Below, piece by piece: positions 45,682 to 56,561 of a stretch of 64,000 nt of DNA (positions within the stretch are counted from its first letter, which is position 1; the number at the start of each line of letters is the position of its first letter). Origin of the DNA: Magnaporthiopsis rhizophila (Eukaryota > Ascomycota > Sordariomycetes > Magnaporthales > Magnaporthaceae); contig PYSS01000040.1 of assembly GCA_003049465.1 (NCBI GenBank), positions 1 to 64,000 on the forward strand, written 5' to 3'. The translations under genes were made by a program, and so were the position numbers. The notes beneath the pieces are model-generated. The model did not search any database. It saw only the letters and a list, made by a program, of their open reading frames with translations, and had not been told where the DNA came from.

Positions 45682-46680
45682 ATGGTTTTCTGGGGTTTCT
45701 TGTTCAAGAAGGTCGCCGCGATGGCCTGGAAGAAGCACCAGGCCCGGAAGAACGGCGGCGCTGATGTTCCCGGCGAACAACCAGGGCTCAGGTCCAGCCT
45801 TCCGCTGCTCGACTACTTTGTTTACTTCCTCCCTTTGCCCATAATTCTCTTCTACAGTACGTTGCTGCCCCTCATTTGGTCCCAGTCCCGGAATATTCTG
45901 TGCTGATGCTGACTTCCGACCTCCACCTCATCAGTTCTCTGCTTCACCGGATGCCTAGGCACCTCTCCTGGCATCCCGAACCTGAACCTCGTCTCCCTGG
46001 TCCAGAATAGCAACGGCACGGGCGAGATGACGGTCCGGATCGGCCACTTCGGCATGTGCTTCACGGCCGACAACTTCCCTACGGCCTGCACCTCAGCCGT
46101 CGGCCAGACGGGAGAGTCGCTGGCCCAGCGCTTCTTCAACTCCAACAGCAACAGCAACGGTACCACCTCCTCCAACAGCACCCTCTCATCCGCCAAGGGC
46201 CAGGCCGCAACGCAGCTGCTCTCGACCGCCAAGGTGATCCAGTCCAAGATCTCCAACCCGCTCCTGCCGGCCACGGCCATCTTCTTCGTCCTCGGCCTCG
46301 TCGCCCTGGTGCTGCTCGCGCGCCTGGCAAGCCGCGGCGGCGGCCGGCCCTACGTCATGGCGCGACGCGTGCTCATGGCACTCCTGTGGGGCAGCGCAGC
46401 AGGCTCGCTGATGGTGGCCCTGGCGACGACGCAAACGTCGGCCGCGCTCGAGTACGCCGCCACCACGGTCCACGGCAGCGGTTCGTCGGCGTCCGGGAGG
46501 GTGCTATACCGGGGCATCTCTGTCGAGGCGCTGCAGTGGGTCATCGCAGTGCTCCAGAGCTTTTTCGCGCTCCGCATGGCTTACGCCCACAGGAGCACCA
46601 GTGCCGGCGGAGCGGCGGCCCGCAGCGGAGGAAACCTCGAAAAGGGAGGTGTCGACCTGGAACTGGGGCCCCCACAATAA
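45682..46680 (+). CDS. Fig1-family membrane protein (Ca2+ regulation / membrane fusion)
   Basis: Two exons (45682-45856 and 45935-46680), phase 1, give 306 residues. Residues about 40-62 are the first transmembrane helix (LLDYFVYFLPLPIILFY). The Fig1 signature follows: GCLGTSPGIPNLNLVSL, then VRIGHFGMCF. Three further helices are visible (LLPATAIFFVLGLVALVLLA, VLMALLWGSAAGSLMVALA and SVEALQWVIAVLQSFFALRM), the four-helix topology of the claudin-like Fig1 family. An Asn/Ser/Thr-rich loop with sequons (NGT, NST) faces outside. Yeast Fig1 supports low-affinity Ca2+ entry and cell fusion in mating; filamentous Fig1 proteins act in fusion and development. This protein is likely one of several paralogues. 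Confidence 0.88.
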
Positions 46681-47576
46681 TTAGGAGAAATTCCATCACT
46701 TGTGGACTGCGTGCTAGTTGATAAGTTGTTGGTAGCTGGCGATGCTCAGCTAATAACCTCGGAGGGCCAGAGCAGACAAAACTCCGAGGCGGGCATGATT
46801 TTGTTATCTCAGTGGCCGACCTTCGTCTCTTGGGTCTTCTAAATGGCGTTATGGTTTCAATGGGAGGTTCGGTTTCGCAGCATTCTGCTTTCGGTTGGAT
46901 TGCTTGGCGTTCATAGATCGGGATTCAATGAGAACCAAGACTCATATCTTTGACCATCCCCGACTGGATTGCTCCGTCTTTTCCAAGGCTCGAGCTCGAA
47001 TGCGTAGAGAATGTCGTATGCCAGATCAACACGGGACGGTCCGGATTTTCGTATCTGTCTCCAGTGGCGCTAGTGAGGATACACTGGTGCAAATGCGCCT
47101 CGAGTTCGACAGAGTGCTTAGTCCGCCTCGACCGTATTCCGTGTCTTGGGTAGCGCACAGGCAGCGCTCGGTTCAGGACCAACGGCATTCGGGCATGGCT
47201 CCGCAGATGCGGCTCGAGTGAGCCGAGTGCTGGGATGCAGCTGTTGAAACAAACCTTGTATTACGGTGTTCCCATGTTTTTATACGCTCTTCGCACGCGC
47301 GTACGTACATCGGGGAGAAAACAGCCGGTGATAACGACGACCGTTGTGACACTGGACGCAGACCATCGGCGAGTTCAAATATCGCAGGTGATCCGGCTCT
47401 TGGGATTTGCCGATGCTTCTTTCCCAGGATACTCGAGCAGATAGCCCAGCCGGATTCTTTGTCGACAACCCCTGGAGCATTTGATTATTGCAAAAGCCTT
47501 TGGGCAACCTCATCGGCCAGCATCAAACACCTTTGTCTACGCAGATTTCCCGAGTCATCGGCAACCAGCAGACAAG
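46681..47576. other. Gene-free stretch before the DUF7053 gene
   Basis: About 0.9 kb with the 3' end of the Fig1-like gene on the left and the upstream region of the DUF7053 gene on the right. No gene is visible. Confidence 0.45.
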
Positions 47577-48217
47577 ATGGGCTGTAGGGCTCACCCCTGA
47601 ATCTCCATCAAGTCCCCAGGTTCAGTCAAAAAAGAAAAGTCCCAGATGCTAACCACTCTAGCAAACAAACAGTCTTCCGCACAAACGATAGCTTCCAGGT
47701 CTCGAGCGAGATCTCGGGCGTGACGCGGGAGCGGGCCATCGAGGTGCTGCACGACCACGACTTCTTCATCCACCAGGACCCGAACCTGGAGTCGTACGAG
47801 CCCGAGGACATGCCCAAGGGCGGGATGACACAGCTGCCGGCCGACGCGCAGGCGGCGGCCGTCGGGTCGACGCAGTGCTACGCCGTCACGGACCGGATAC
47901 CGGCGCGGTTCGCGCGGCTGCTGCCCGGCAAGGCCACGGCCGTCAACCACTACCAGGTCACCAGCATCGAGGACGGTCTGTTTGTGTGCCTCAAGGCCGC
48001 GCTCGACGTGCAGTCGGACCGCCGCATCGTCATCCGCGGCGGCAGCGACGACGCCACCGTCAACGTGGTGCTGGTGCAGGAGGTCGGCGTCAACTGCAAC
48101 AAGATGCTCGTCAACGTCTTCAGGGGCCAGTACGAGGAGCACTGGAGGAGGATCCACGAGGCCTTTGCCGAGAGGATGGGCGGCGAGGTGGTGAAGCACT
48201 CTGAGGGTGTTTTGTGA
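47577..48217 (+). CDS. DUF7053 domain protein (START/polyketide-cyclase-like), 5' end uncertain
   Basis: The coding exon 47673-48217 is clear. It begins in VFRTNDSF-like sequence after a GCTAAC branch point and CAG acceptor. There is no ATG in that frame before the acceptor. The nearest workable first exon is ATGGGCT at 47577-47583 (GTAGGG donor); phase matches and the product starts MGFFRTNDSF, 183 residues. The domain shows TRERAIEVLHDHDFFIHQDP, then CYAVTDRIPARF, the GLFVCLKAALDV strand and FRGQYEEHWRRIHEAFAE, matching the fungal DUF7053 family, which has a helix-grip (SRPBCC/START) type fold. No catalytic role is established for the family. The tiny first exon is a hypothesis. Confidence 0.72.
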
Positions 48218-48528
48218 GGCGTTGAGTGATGGGAAATTGGTGTGGTGTACAGGGGGCACACGTAGAGCAATACATACAGGCCTCCAGTTGTCTAACCTTA
48301 ATTCGATTGGCGGGGCGTGATCCCCATTTTTCCAGTGAGCCTGCCCTGTGGGGCTTAATGCATTGACCGTTGAAGTCGTCATCAATCGTCAAGCCCGCGC
48401 TGAAAGCAACCTCGGGAACCGACGCATCGCCACAAGCAGCCCCGAGACATAGTTTGAACAACCCCAAAGCAGCCCGCCTCAACGCTCCCACATCCAAACG
48501 CAAGACTTCCAAGAACAGCCCGCAAAAA
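48218..48528. other. Spacer between DUF7053 and Sdh8 genes
   Basis: About 0.3 kb between two genes on the plus strand. It must hold the 3' end of the first and the promoter of the second. The Sdh8 frame is open upstream to about 48370 but without a better ATG. Confidence 0.5.
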
Positions 48529-48918
48529 ATGCGCCTCCTCCTACGCACCATCCGCCGCCCCCTCGCGACCACCCGCCTCTCCCTATCCCTCCTTCGGCCC
48601 TCGTCAACCTTCACCCCCGGCCCGTCCCCGCCGCGCCTCCCCGCAGCCGAGCAGGCCGAGTTCGAGCGCCTGCAGCGCGAGGCCGCATCCGTGGGCGACG
48701 CCATCGTCCCTGACTCACAACGAGAACCTGCTGCCGCTGCTGCGGCACCTGAAGAGCCCGAAGCGACCACGTCCGGCGGCATCCGGCGCGGAGCCCCGCC
48801 CGAGTTCGACGGCGACGTCAACCCCAAGACGGGCGAGGTGGGCGGGCCCAAGAACGAGCCGCTGCGCTGGGGCGCCAAGAGCGACTACAGCTTCAACGGG
48901 AGGGTGACCGACTTCTGA
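48529..48918 (+). CDS. SDH8: Succinate dehydrogenase assembly factor 4 (Sdh8/SDHAF4), mitochondrial
   Basis: A single exon of 129 residues. The start MRLLLRTIRRPLATTRLSLS is a typical Arg-rich, acid-free mitochondrial presequence, which decides the ATG at 48529. The C-terminal 45 residues carry the DUF1674/SDHAF4 signature: PPEFDGDVNPKTGEVGGPKN, then WGAKSDYSFNGRVTDF at the very end. An Ala/Glu-rich linker lies between. The protein binds the flavinylated Sdh1 subunit in the matrix, shields it from autooxidation and promotes its joining to Sdh2 in complex II. Length fits the family. Confidence 0.93.
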   Translation: MRLLLRTIRRPLATTRLSLSLLRPSSTFTPGPSPPRLPAAEQAEFERLQREAASVGDAIVPDSQREPAAAAAAPEEPEATTSGGIRRGAPPEFDGDVNPKTGEVGGPKNEPLRWGAKSDYSFNGRVTDF

Positions 48919-49375
48919 CCACGGGGAGAAAAAGAAGAGAAGAAGGAAAAGGATCGAAGTGTACGAATAAGAACTAGATCCTACCTATACAGCAGAAGGC
49001 GTCGGCACGTCGAGGTTGTAGATCAAGGTTAAGCAAGTGGGCATCTTTTCACAGAGCGCATTCTTGTAAACAGTAATTTTACAAAATTAATCCGGAGGGT
49101 ATATAATTACGCTGTAGAGGGCGCCGCCCAGGTTCGCTGTGCACAAATAAAAAGAACCCGCCATCCCACAGATAACAATTCCACTTCGTGATGGGTACGG
49201 TTACTACGTACAACAATAAAACCAGCCAGTTGTCGTAATCCCCCAGGAAGCGCTGGGCCTTTGCGCCACGCCGCCGCACAGATCGAGATAAGGTCCAAGA
49301 GAGAAAGAAAAAAAAGACTGAGATCCGGCAAAAAAATTAAAAAAAAATTCAGTTACCGGACGAATTCTTGGTCTC
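48919..49375. other. Convergent 3' region
   Basis: About 0.46 kb between the stops of Sdh8 and the Rxt3 gene, which converge. A TACCTA motif (48981-48987, reverse of TAGGTAG) and an A-rich stretch at 49325-49350 are visible. No gene. Confidence 0.5.
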
Positions 49376-52300
49376 CTACTCTTTAACCTCGGCAGCTTCG
49401 CTCGGCGCGCTGGGCTCGCCAGCGTCGGCCATTGACACGTCTTCGGCCGCCTTTGCCTCCTTGCTCTCGACCGCCGGCGAAGCCGCCGCGGAAGTTGGCG
49501 TGGCTTCCTTGGCAGCGGTAGGAGCATCAATCGAGACGTCAGCGTCCGAAATAGCTGCTGCTGCTGCTGCCTCGGTAGCCTTCACAGGTCCCGACTCAGT
49601 ACCCGCGTCAGTGGGCGACTTTTCCTCAACAACAGCAACAACGGCGGCTGTGTCGCTGGCCGACTTGCTGCCTTCGCCGTCATCTCCCATGGCAACATCA
49701 GCGGCCGTAGGCTGGTTTTCGTTGTCGCCCTCGTCGGGCGTGGACACTTTGGGTGTTGCGGACGCGCTCTCGCCGCCGCCGTCTGTTTCGCCATTTGCGA
49801 CGGCGGCCTCCTGGTCCTTCGCGATGGTTGCCTTGAGCTCCGCGACGGCCTTGGCGCCAGCGGCACGCTGACCTGGGCTGCCGCCCGTCGGCCCCGAGAA
49901 GCCACCAAAGTTGAGTCCCGCGCCCGTGCCGAGGGACAATTCACGCAGCGCGCGGCTCATACGCTCGCGCCGCGCCGCGCCCCTGATGCGCGACTGAGCC
50001 CCTGCTCCGTTGGTCACCCACCGGATACCCAGCACCTTGAAGCTGAGGCCGTCGTGCGATGCTGTCAGCCGGGGGTTGTGCGAGTAGTCGTCGGCAGCCA
50101 TCGAGGATCCTCGCACTCTATTTGCACTCCCCCACTCGCGACTCTTAATGCCGTAGCGCACGGTGGACGCGTAGAGCTGCAGCTTCGGTAGGATGAGAAC
50201 GGTGACGTGCAGGTCCTTGTCTGGCGGAACATTGACCGGACCCGTCTTGAGGGGCTCCGTGAGGACGTCCGGTGTTGGTAGTGCCTCGCTGGTCATGTGC
50301 GGCTGCTGGGCAGCCTTCCTGCTCCCTGGTCCCTTGCCGTTGGGCCCCGATGGCCGAGGCGGCTCCTCGGGATACAAGCCCAGCATGTCAACGTTGACGT
50401 CCTCAGGCCACTCGCCGCGGAACCAACCACCGTGTATGCAAGCCGCAATGACATCTGAATCGTCCGTGTAGACGTCGGTGCCCCATAGCGCCCTGCGCGA
50501 CGTGATCTCCTCACGCGCCGTCGGGGTCAAGTGAGCCTTGCTGATCTTGACTGTGACTGTGCAGTTCTCGCGACCCTTAATCAATGCCATCGGTAGCGGC
50601 TTAGGTGTCGACTTGAAGGGCATTTTGGGTGGCCTGCCGGTGGCGGGATCGTGAACACGCGCAGGCTCCAATGACACCTCGTATAGCACATCGCCAATGT
50701 GTTGCCTCGGTCTGTCGGCAACACTGGCCATGACAGCCACGGAGCTGATGATCTGCTTCGGTTTGGGAAGAATCACTATGGCAGGGCTCGGCGGCGCGGC
50801 TGTCACCGCAGGCTGCTTGGGCGTCTGGGCAGAGGCCCGCGGCGGGGCATGGTGATGGTGGTGAACAGCACGAACGGGTGTAGGAGATGGGACCGCCGCA
50901 GCAGCGCCCTTGACGTTCTTGAATGGCGTGTTGCCAGTGGCACCAAGCTGTTCGGCGGGAAGATGCGCGTGGTGGTGGTGGTGGGCCTGGTGATGACTGA
51001 AAGGGTGACATAAGTCAGTTTTGCCGCCGCCTTCCAAGCAAGACCGGTTTAGTCAAATCCGAGTGTGAGGGAAACTTACTGATGGTGGTGGTGGTGGGCA
51101 TGATTGTGGGTTTTTGCACGTTTGACCCTTCCAACTGGCGTCAGGCGACCCGACCCGTCATCTTCCACACGCGTCTCCTCCTCCTTTACCTTCGACCGCC
51201 TCTTATTGCGCGAAGCTTCCCTCGTCAGCTTAGCAACGCCACTCGCGTTATCTGCCACTCCGTCATGTCCGGGCCCCTCCGAATCGTCCTTCCGCGCCAG
51301 GCCAGCTGTCGTGAAGGGGACCTGTGCGCCGCTCGGAACAGGACTCGAGAGAGCGCCAACGCCGCTGCCTATGCCAGAAAACATGCGACCGAACTCGCTC
51401 TTAATACCAGGTTCGCTCGCTGGTCCTGGCAACTGGGGCTGGGCGCCCTGCACAGCCTGTGGCAGAGGCGATACTCGGCCCTTGCGATTCATCTCCTGAA
51501 TAGCCAACAGTCCCCTTGGCGGCTCCCTGTGGGGTGGCGGTATCTCGTCGGCGGAGACTCTGTTGCGTGAAGAGTCGTACACGGGGCCACCGCCCGGACC
51601 TCCTGGCCCGCTCGAGTAGGCAAGCGATGGCCGCGGCGGCGGAGGCTCGTCGGCAGGGTTGCGATGGGGATGCTGTGGTTGCTGCTGAGGATGCTGTTGC
51701 TGATGGTGTTGATGGAGGATGTGGCGCTGACGCTCTGGAGAGTCGAACGGCTGCGGATGCGGCGGGGGAGGGCCTCGATCCGCAGGCCCAGCACCTGGCA
51801 TGGGAGCCTGACCCGGGTGCGAGGGCGGCGGATACCGATCAGGAGGCGGGTGTTGGGGGTGGTACGGCGCGGGGTGGGAGCCATAGGGCGGCGCACTCGA
51901 GTGGGGGTAATCCGGGTGTCGAGGCGGCGGCGGAGGCGGGTGAGCAGCAGGGTCATAAGGGCGGCCGGGTTCGTAATGCTGCGGCTGTTGCTGTCGAGGC
52001 CATGGTCCTTGGTCGCGGGGGTCTGGGTGTCGGCCGTAGCCCGGAGGCAAAGGGCCCCTTGCGTTAGGATGTCCGTACTCGGTTCCCCCGTGGCCCGGCG
52101 GGGGTCTTCCAGGCTCGCCGCCGGCAGGAACCCCGCGCTCCCTCCTCTCAACTTCGCGACGCTCCATTTCACGCCGCTCCATTTCGCGCCTCTCAGCATC
52201 GCGCCTTTCACGCTCGCGATACTCCATCTCTTGGCGATCCCGCTCCTGGCGTTCTCGGTACTCCATCTCCCTCTCGCGGTCCCTATCCATTCGCTCACGT

Positions 52301-53382
52301 TCCGAGATGTACCTGCCCTCGTCGTATTTAAGCACCCTAATCGGTCGCTCGGGGTTGTACTCTCCCGAGGGAGGTGGCTCCTCGCGCCGGCCATACATGG
52401 GTTCGTGTGGCAGACCCGGCCGGCCGTGCTCCAGCGGTCGGCCGCCTTGGGGAATGCCCGGGAATGATTTCGGTTGGCTGCTGGGACGGGGAGGCACCTG
52501 CTGATGCATGCGACTCGGTTCCCGACCATAATCGCCGGTGGGCATGGGCGGGCCCCGCTGACCATAGCCCTGGGGAGTGCCGTATCTCTGAACTTCAGGT
52601 GTCGGGTGCATGCCCTGAGGCGAGGCGGCCGCGCTTCCGCGATGGTCGCGTGGGTCTGCGCGCACGTCGTACGGTCGCTGGTGGTCGGGCGTATGAGGTC
52701 GTCGATACGGCGGCGGATACTCGCCGGGATTCATGTGGTGCATCCGAGGTGACGCGTGGTGGGCAGTTGCGTAGCCTGGGCCCGACATTCCGGCCGTGGT
52801 CGACGGCGGCGCGTATTGGGAGGGAGGCCCCGGCGCTGGTTCCCTGGACGGGGCAGGACCGCCGAGCATGGACGATATCGACATGCTGCTGTTGGCACTA
52901 CCGGTACGCGCTATCGAGCCGAGCGCAGGAAGCTCGCGACCGTTGGCGAAGGCCGAGGACTGGCCGACGGGCCTCGGGGGCGGGAGAGGGTATGGCATCT
53001 GATGCGGTCCTGCGCCGTGACTCTGCTGGGGCGGCGAGTTGGGAGGGGGCATCGGCCGGCCCAGCGACGACGGCGCCGAGGGCAAGGACGACGAGCTCAG
53101 ATGCCTCGAGTGGCCAGCCGAGGCCGGGTGCGACGTGGGCTCGTATGCGCGCGGCTGGGCGAAGAAGTGCGGGTCGGACGGGCGACGCTGCTGCTGGGCG
53201 TGGTCGACTTGGTAGCCGCGATCGTTGTGTGGCGGCGCCGGGTGCGAGGTTGGCGGGAATGGTGGCTGCTGCGCTGACGTCGGGGCGGCCGAGGATGGAA
53301 ATGTTGGATTGCGGGTAAACAAAGGAGAGGCGCCCGAATTCCGTTGCGAAAACGGGTGTTGTGGTGGTTGTCGCGGATCCAT
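49376..53382 (-). CDS. RXT3: Rxt3-type subunit of the Rpd3L histone deacetylase complex
   Basis: Two exons (53382-51080 and 50996-49376), GTAAGT donor and TTTCAG acceptor, phase 2, give 1307 residues from the ATG of MDPRQPPQ. Residues 1-770 are disordered and rich in Pro, Gln, His and Arg, with a charged helix (RERERMDRDREREMEYRERQ) near 380-430 and a bipartite-like basic stretch KRRSKVK near 740. The intron sits inside a His-rich stretch, so the joined protein has two long His clusters. The Rxt3 domain (about 850-1090) shows GDVLYEVSLEPARVHD, CTVTVKISKAHLTPTAREEI, LWGTDVYTDDSDVIAACIHG and GWFRGEWPEDVNVDMLGLYP. The C-terminus is acidic and Ala-rich. The protein should act in the nucleus in gene repression. 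Confidence 0.9.
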
Positions 53383-55556
53383 ATTTTTTTTTTCTAAGGG
53401 TCGGCAAAGAGAGGACACACAAGCGGCGGAGCGACGAGTAAGGGAGCTCGCAGCGGCTGCTTATGTCGCGCCAGCTGTCGATCTCGCTGTGGCGGGTGCT
53501 CGTCGGGTCGCGTCGGGCCTGCAAAACCGACGGCCTCCTCCTTGGTTAGGCGCGGGCGCGGGCGCTCTGCCACAAAACGGGGGCTGCAGTCAGGAGTCGG
53601 GCCTCAATCGCAGGCTCGCGACGCACAGGGCCAGATTGAGGGCATTCCGGAGGCAAAAAGGCTAATGAGTATTTGGTTTGGCGGGTGGAGAGGAGATTTC
53701 GGGGGAGGAGGAAAAAATCGACAAGAGTTTGGTGGCTGGTGCTTTGGGTGTTCGGGTGAGCTGCGTGGCCAAATTTTCGCTGGGATCGGGCTGGGCTGGC
53801 TGGAACGGGCAGGGGCTCACGGCAAAGCTGGGACGGGATGGGTGATGGGCTTGGGCCACAAGGGGGGCGACAGGGACGTGAGGTCACATCGGCGCGGTCA
53901 TGATCCACCCTGGTGCAGGGGTTGGCCCTCCCGCTTCGTTCCCTGAGATGGCACGGTGAATCTTGCACGAGCCGTATCTGGAGAGTATCTTTTCTCCACG
54001 GTCTGTTCAATCCTTCAACGTATACTGGCTGGTGCTGCTGCTGGCTCTGGTGAGGGAGGCAGCTCGTAACAACATTGACGCTAAAAAGTTCGCCACGGCC
54101 TGCAGTGGTTTGGGCTGGGGCCGCGCAAAACGCACAGCTATGTCGCATGCTGCTTGCTGCACGACGAACTGCAGCCCGGTGAGATGTGCGATGTCGTAGT
54201 TTACGAGATCCGAGCAAGCCGCCTGCAGGTCAGCAACACACACTTTTCCATCTCACGGAACCGTCGAGATGCTCTTGCGGGCCGTCTGCTTGCCCTCGCC
54301 TTTCATTCCGCAGGAACAGTGACACCATCGAGGCCCCGAGCCCGATGTGGTCGACGCATCATTAAAAATGCCAATTCATCGCTGATTGGCGCGCCCCTGC
54401 ACGGAGGCTTGGGCTGATCTCGACCTTGTTTGACGCGGCGCGATGGGCTTGCAAGTTTGGTGGCCAACGCTAGCAGACAAGCGGGCAGGTTCCGGACCAA
54501 GGTCTCAGCTCCTCCGATTCCAAACCAACGAACAGTCGAAGACTTTATTGCTGTTTGGACCTCGGCCGAGGCAGAGAGACAGACAGCGTCAGTTCTGACA
54601 CGCTTTTTAACCCACGCTGCAAACTTTATCACGAGTGTTTTCGCCTCTTGCGCTTATTGTGTTGGTCGAGACCTCAAAAAACAAAACAACACCTGGTGTG
54701 GCCTCCAGTTTAGTTCTGACAGTTGGCGCCACGATCCGCCGCCAGGGTCTTAGCAAGTGCGGGTGCGGGGAAGGAGAGGGGCCAGGGTGTGCCAAATGGA
54801 ACTCCTGCGCAATTAACTGATTCTGCCACTTCCATTCGCAGCGACAGAGCTTCTACCCGCTCACCGCCCTGCAAGGTTCCAGACCAATCTGGCGGACTTG
54901 TTCGCGACCCCTGCCAGGGCTAGGCCGACAAATCCGCCAGGCACGATTCGATGCTGCTCAGATGATGACTCAGGTCGAGCTTGTCAGGCACTCCTTTCCA
55001 TCACAGCTTCCCGTCGTCACACAAGAAAACTGGTGAGATGTCGGGTGAGGATCGGCGTCATGGCGCGTCACTATGCATGGCGTCCTCCAGGCACGTCCCT
55101 CAATTGTTTTGCCGGCAGCCGACGCGCCACGGGCGGGAAAGCGAGATTCCCATCTGCATGTCCCCGCTGTGGCTGCCGGGCTAGCGCGCCAGAGCGACGG
55201 GAACCCGACAGCCTCCTGCTGTAACACGAAGCCTCGGTACGGGAACAGCCTCGCGATGGAACAGGAACCGCCCGAAATCCTACCCTCTCACTGCCGGCTG
55301 CAGTGGCCTTGTGTTACGCCCTTTCATGACGGCCGCATCCCCCAAGACCAACGGATCTTTCATCACATCACAAGCAAAGCGTCAATACCCGATCGGACGA
55401 TGCAGGATGCGCGCCTACACTAGGCGTTGAATTTAAGATTAAGATCTAGGTAGGTACTATTCTAAGTCGTGTTTATGGTCGTCAAACATTATAATAAATA
55501 AAGGCCAGGCGTACTTCTTGACAGCACCCAAAACCATTTCAGTCGTCGTCAGTCTT
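53383..55556. other. Gene-free stretch, about 2.2 kb
   Basis: Its left part is the promoter and leader of the Rxt3 gene; its right part follows the GH17 stop. Several frames overlap without signature. A TAGGTAG motif lies at 55447-55453. I see no gene. Confidence 0.45.
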
Positions 55557-56561
55557 TTAGCAGGACAGGTCATAGTACGGCTGCAGCTGTCCCAAGTCGC
55601 CAGGGCCGTAGATACCAAAGTCGGGCCTGGCTTGGCCCCACTGGCTCTCCTGGAGCATGTACCACCACACGTTGATGCCGCGCGAGATGAGCGAGCAGGC
55701 GATCTCGCGCCAGTAGATGCGGGCGTTGGCGGGGCTGGCGACGGCCTGGTTGACCGTGTCGCCAATCACGGGCCAGCCGGTCTCGGTGACCCAGACGGGG
55801 CGGCCGTTGGCGAGGGCGATGGTCTTGTCGAGGCCGTCGTAGAAGCGCTCACGGGCGTTCTCGATGCTGTTGGCCTTGGTCCTCTCCCAGTACGGGTAGC
55901 CGTCGAAGCCGAGCCAGTCGAGCTGGTCCACGACCTTGCGGTTGCGGCCGTCCAGGAAGGAGTCGTACGTGTCGACGTGGCCGACCGGGGTGGAGGCCAG
56001 GGACGTGCCGGCCAGGACCTCGCGCGTGCGGCGGATGTAGCGGATCAGGGTGTCGGCGTCGACGCCAACCTCGTTGTTGAGGTGGCGGTACAGGTCCTCG
56101 CTGCCGACCGAGATGCCGACCACCAGGCGTGTGAAGGCGTCTCCGTACGTGTTGATGGCCTTGCGCAGCGCCGTCAGCTCGTTCTCGATGGCCTGCTCGC
56201 CGCCCGAGACCCAGAGGCCGAGCAGGAGCTTCGTCTGGGTGTTGATTGCGGCGGGGATGGCCTGGACAACGTCATTGGCCGTGTGCCATTGGACTGCAGC
56301 CAATGCTGGTTAGCAGATTTTCACCTACCGACGGCTGTTCGTTACCTAGGTAGGTATTGACTTACCCATGGTGTAGAGCCGGGCGCTGTTCCACCCGCTC
56401 GTGCCGGGCAGGTTCTTGGCCCGGTTGAACTCGTACTCGAAGTCAGCCTGGAACTTGGGCTGCTGGTTCATGAAGAAGGCTCCATAGTTGAAGCCCTGGA
56501 TGGCAGCGCTGGCCGTGCTGGCCATGGCCACGAGGCCGGCGACGAGGGCGGAGGAACGCAT
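55557..56561 (-). CDS. Secreted GH17 glucan endo-1,3-beta-glucosidase
   Basis: Two exons (56561-56366 and 56293-55557), phase 1, give 310 residues. The signal peptide is MRSSALVAGLVAMASTASA, cut near residue 19. The GH17 barrel follows: IQGFNYGAFF, LYTM, an intron, then VQWHTANDVV and LLLGLWVSG. The proton donor is Glu131 in VVGISVGSEDLYR (family pattern VGNE, here VGSE). The nucleophile is Glu236 in VWVTETGWP. GFDGYPYWE and NVWWYMLQESQW complete the active-site walls. There is no GPI signal or Ser/Thr-rich tail, so it is the short secreted EglC-like form acting on wall beta-1,3-glucan. A TAGGTAG motif sits inside the intron. Confidence 0.93.

Noticed and set aside
52374..53318. 314-codon plus-strand frame over Rxt3
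   Set aside because: It is the antisense of the Pro/Gln/His-rich disordered region.
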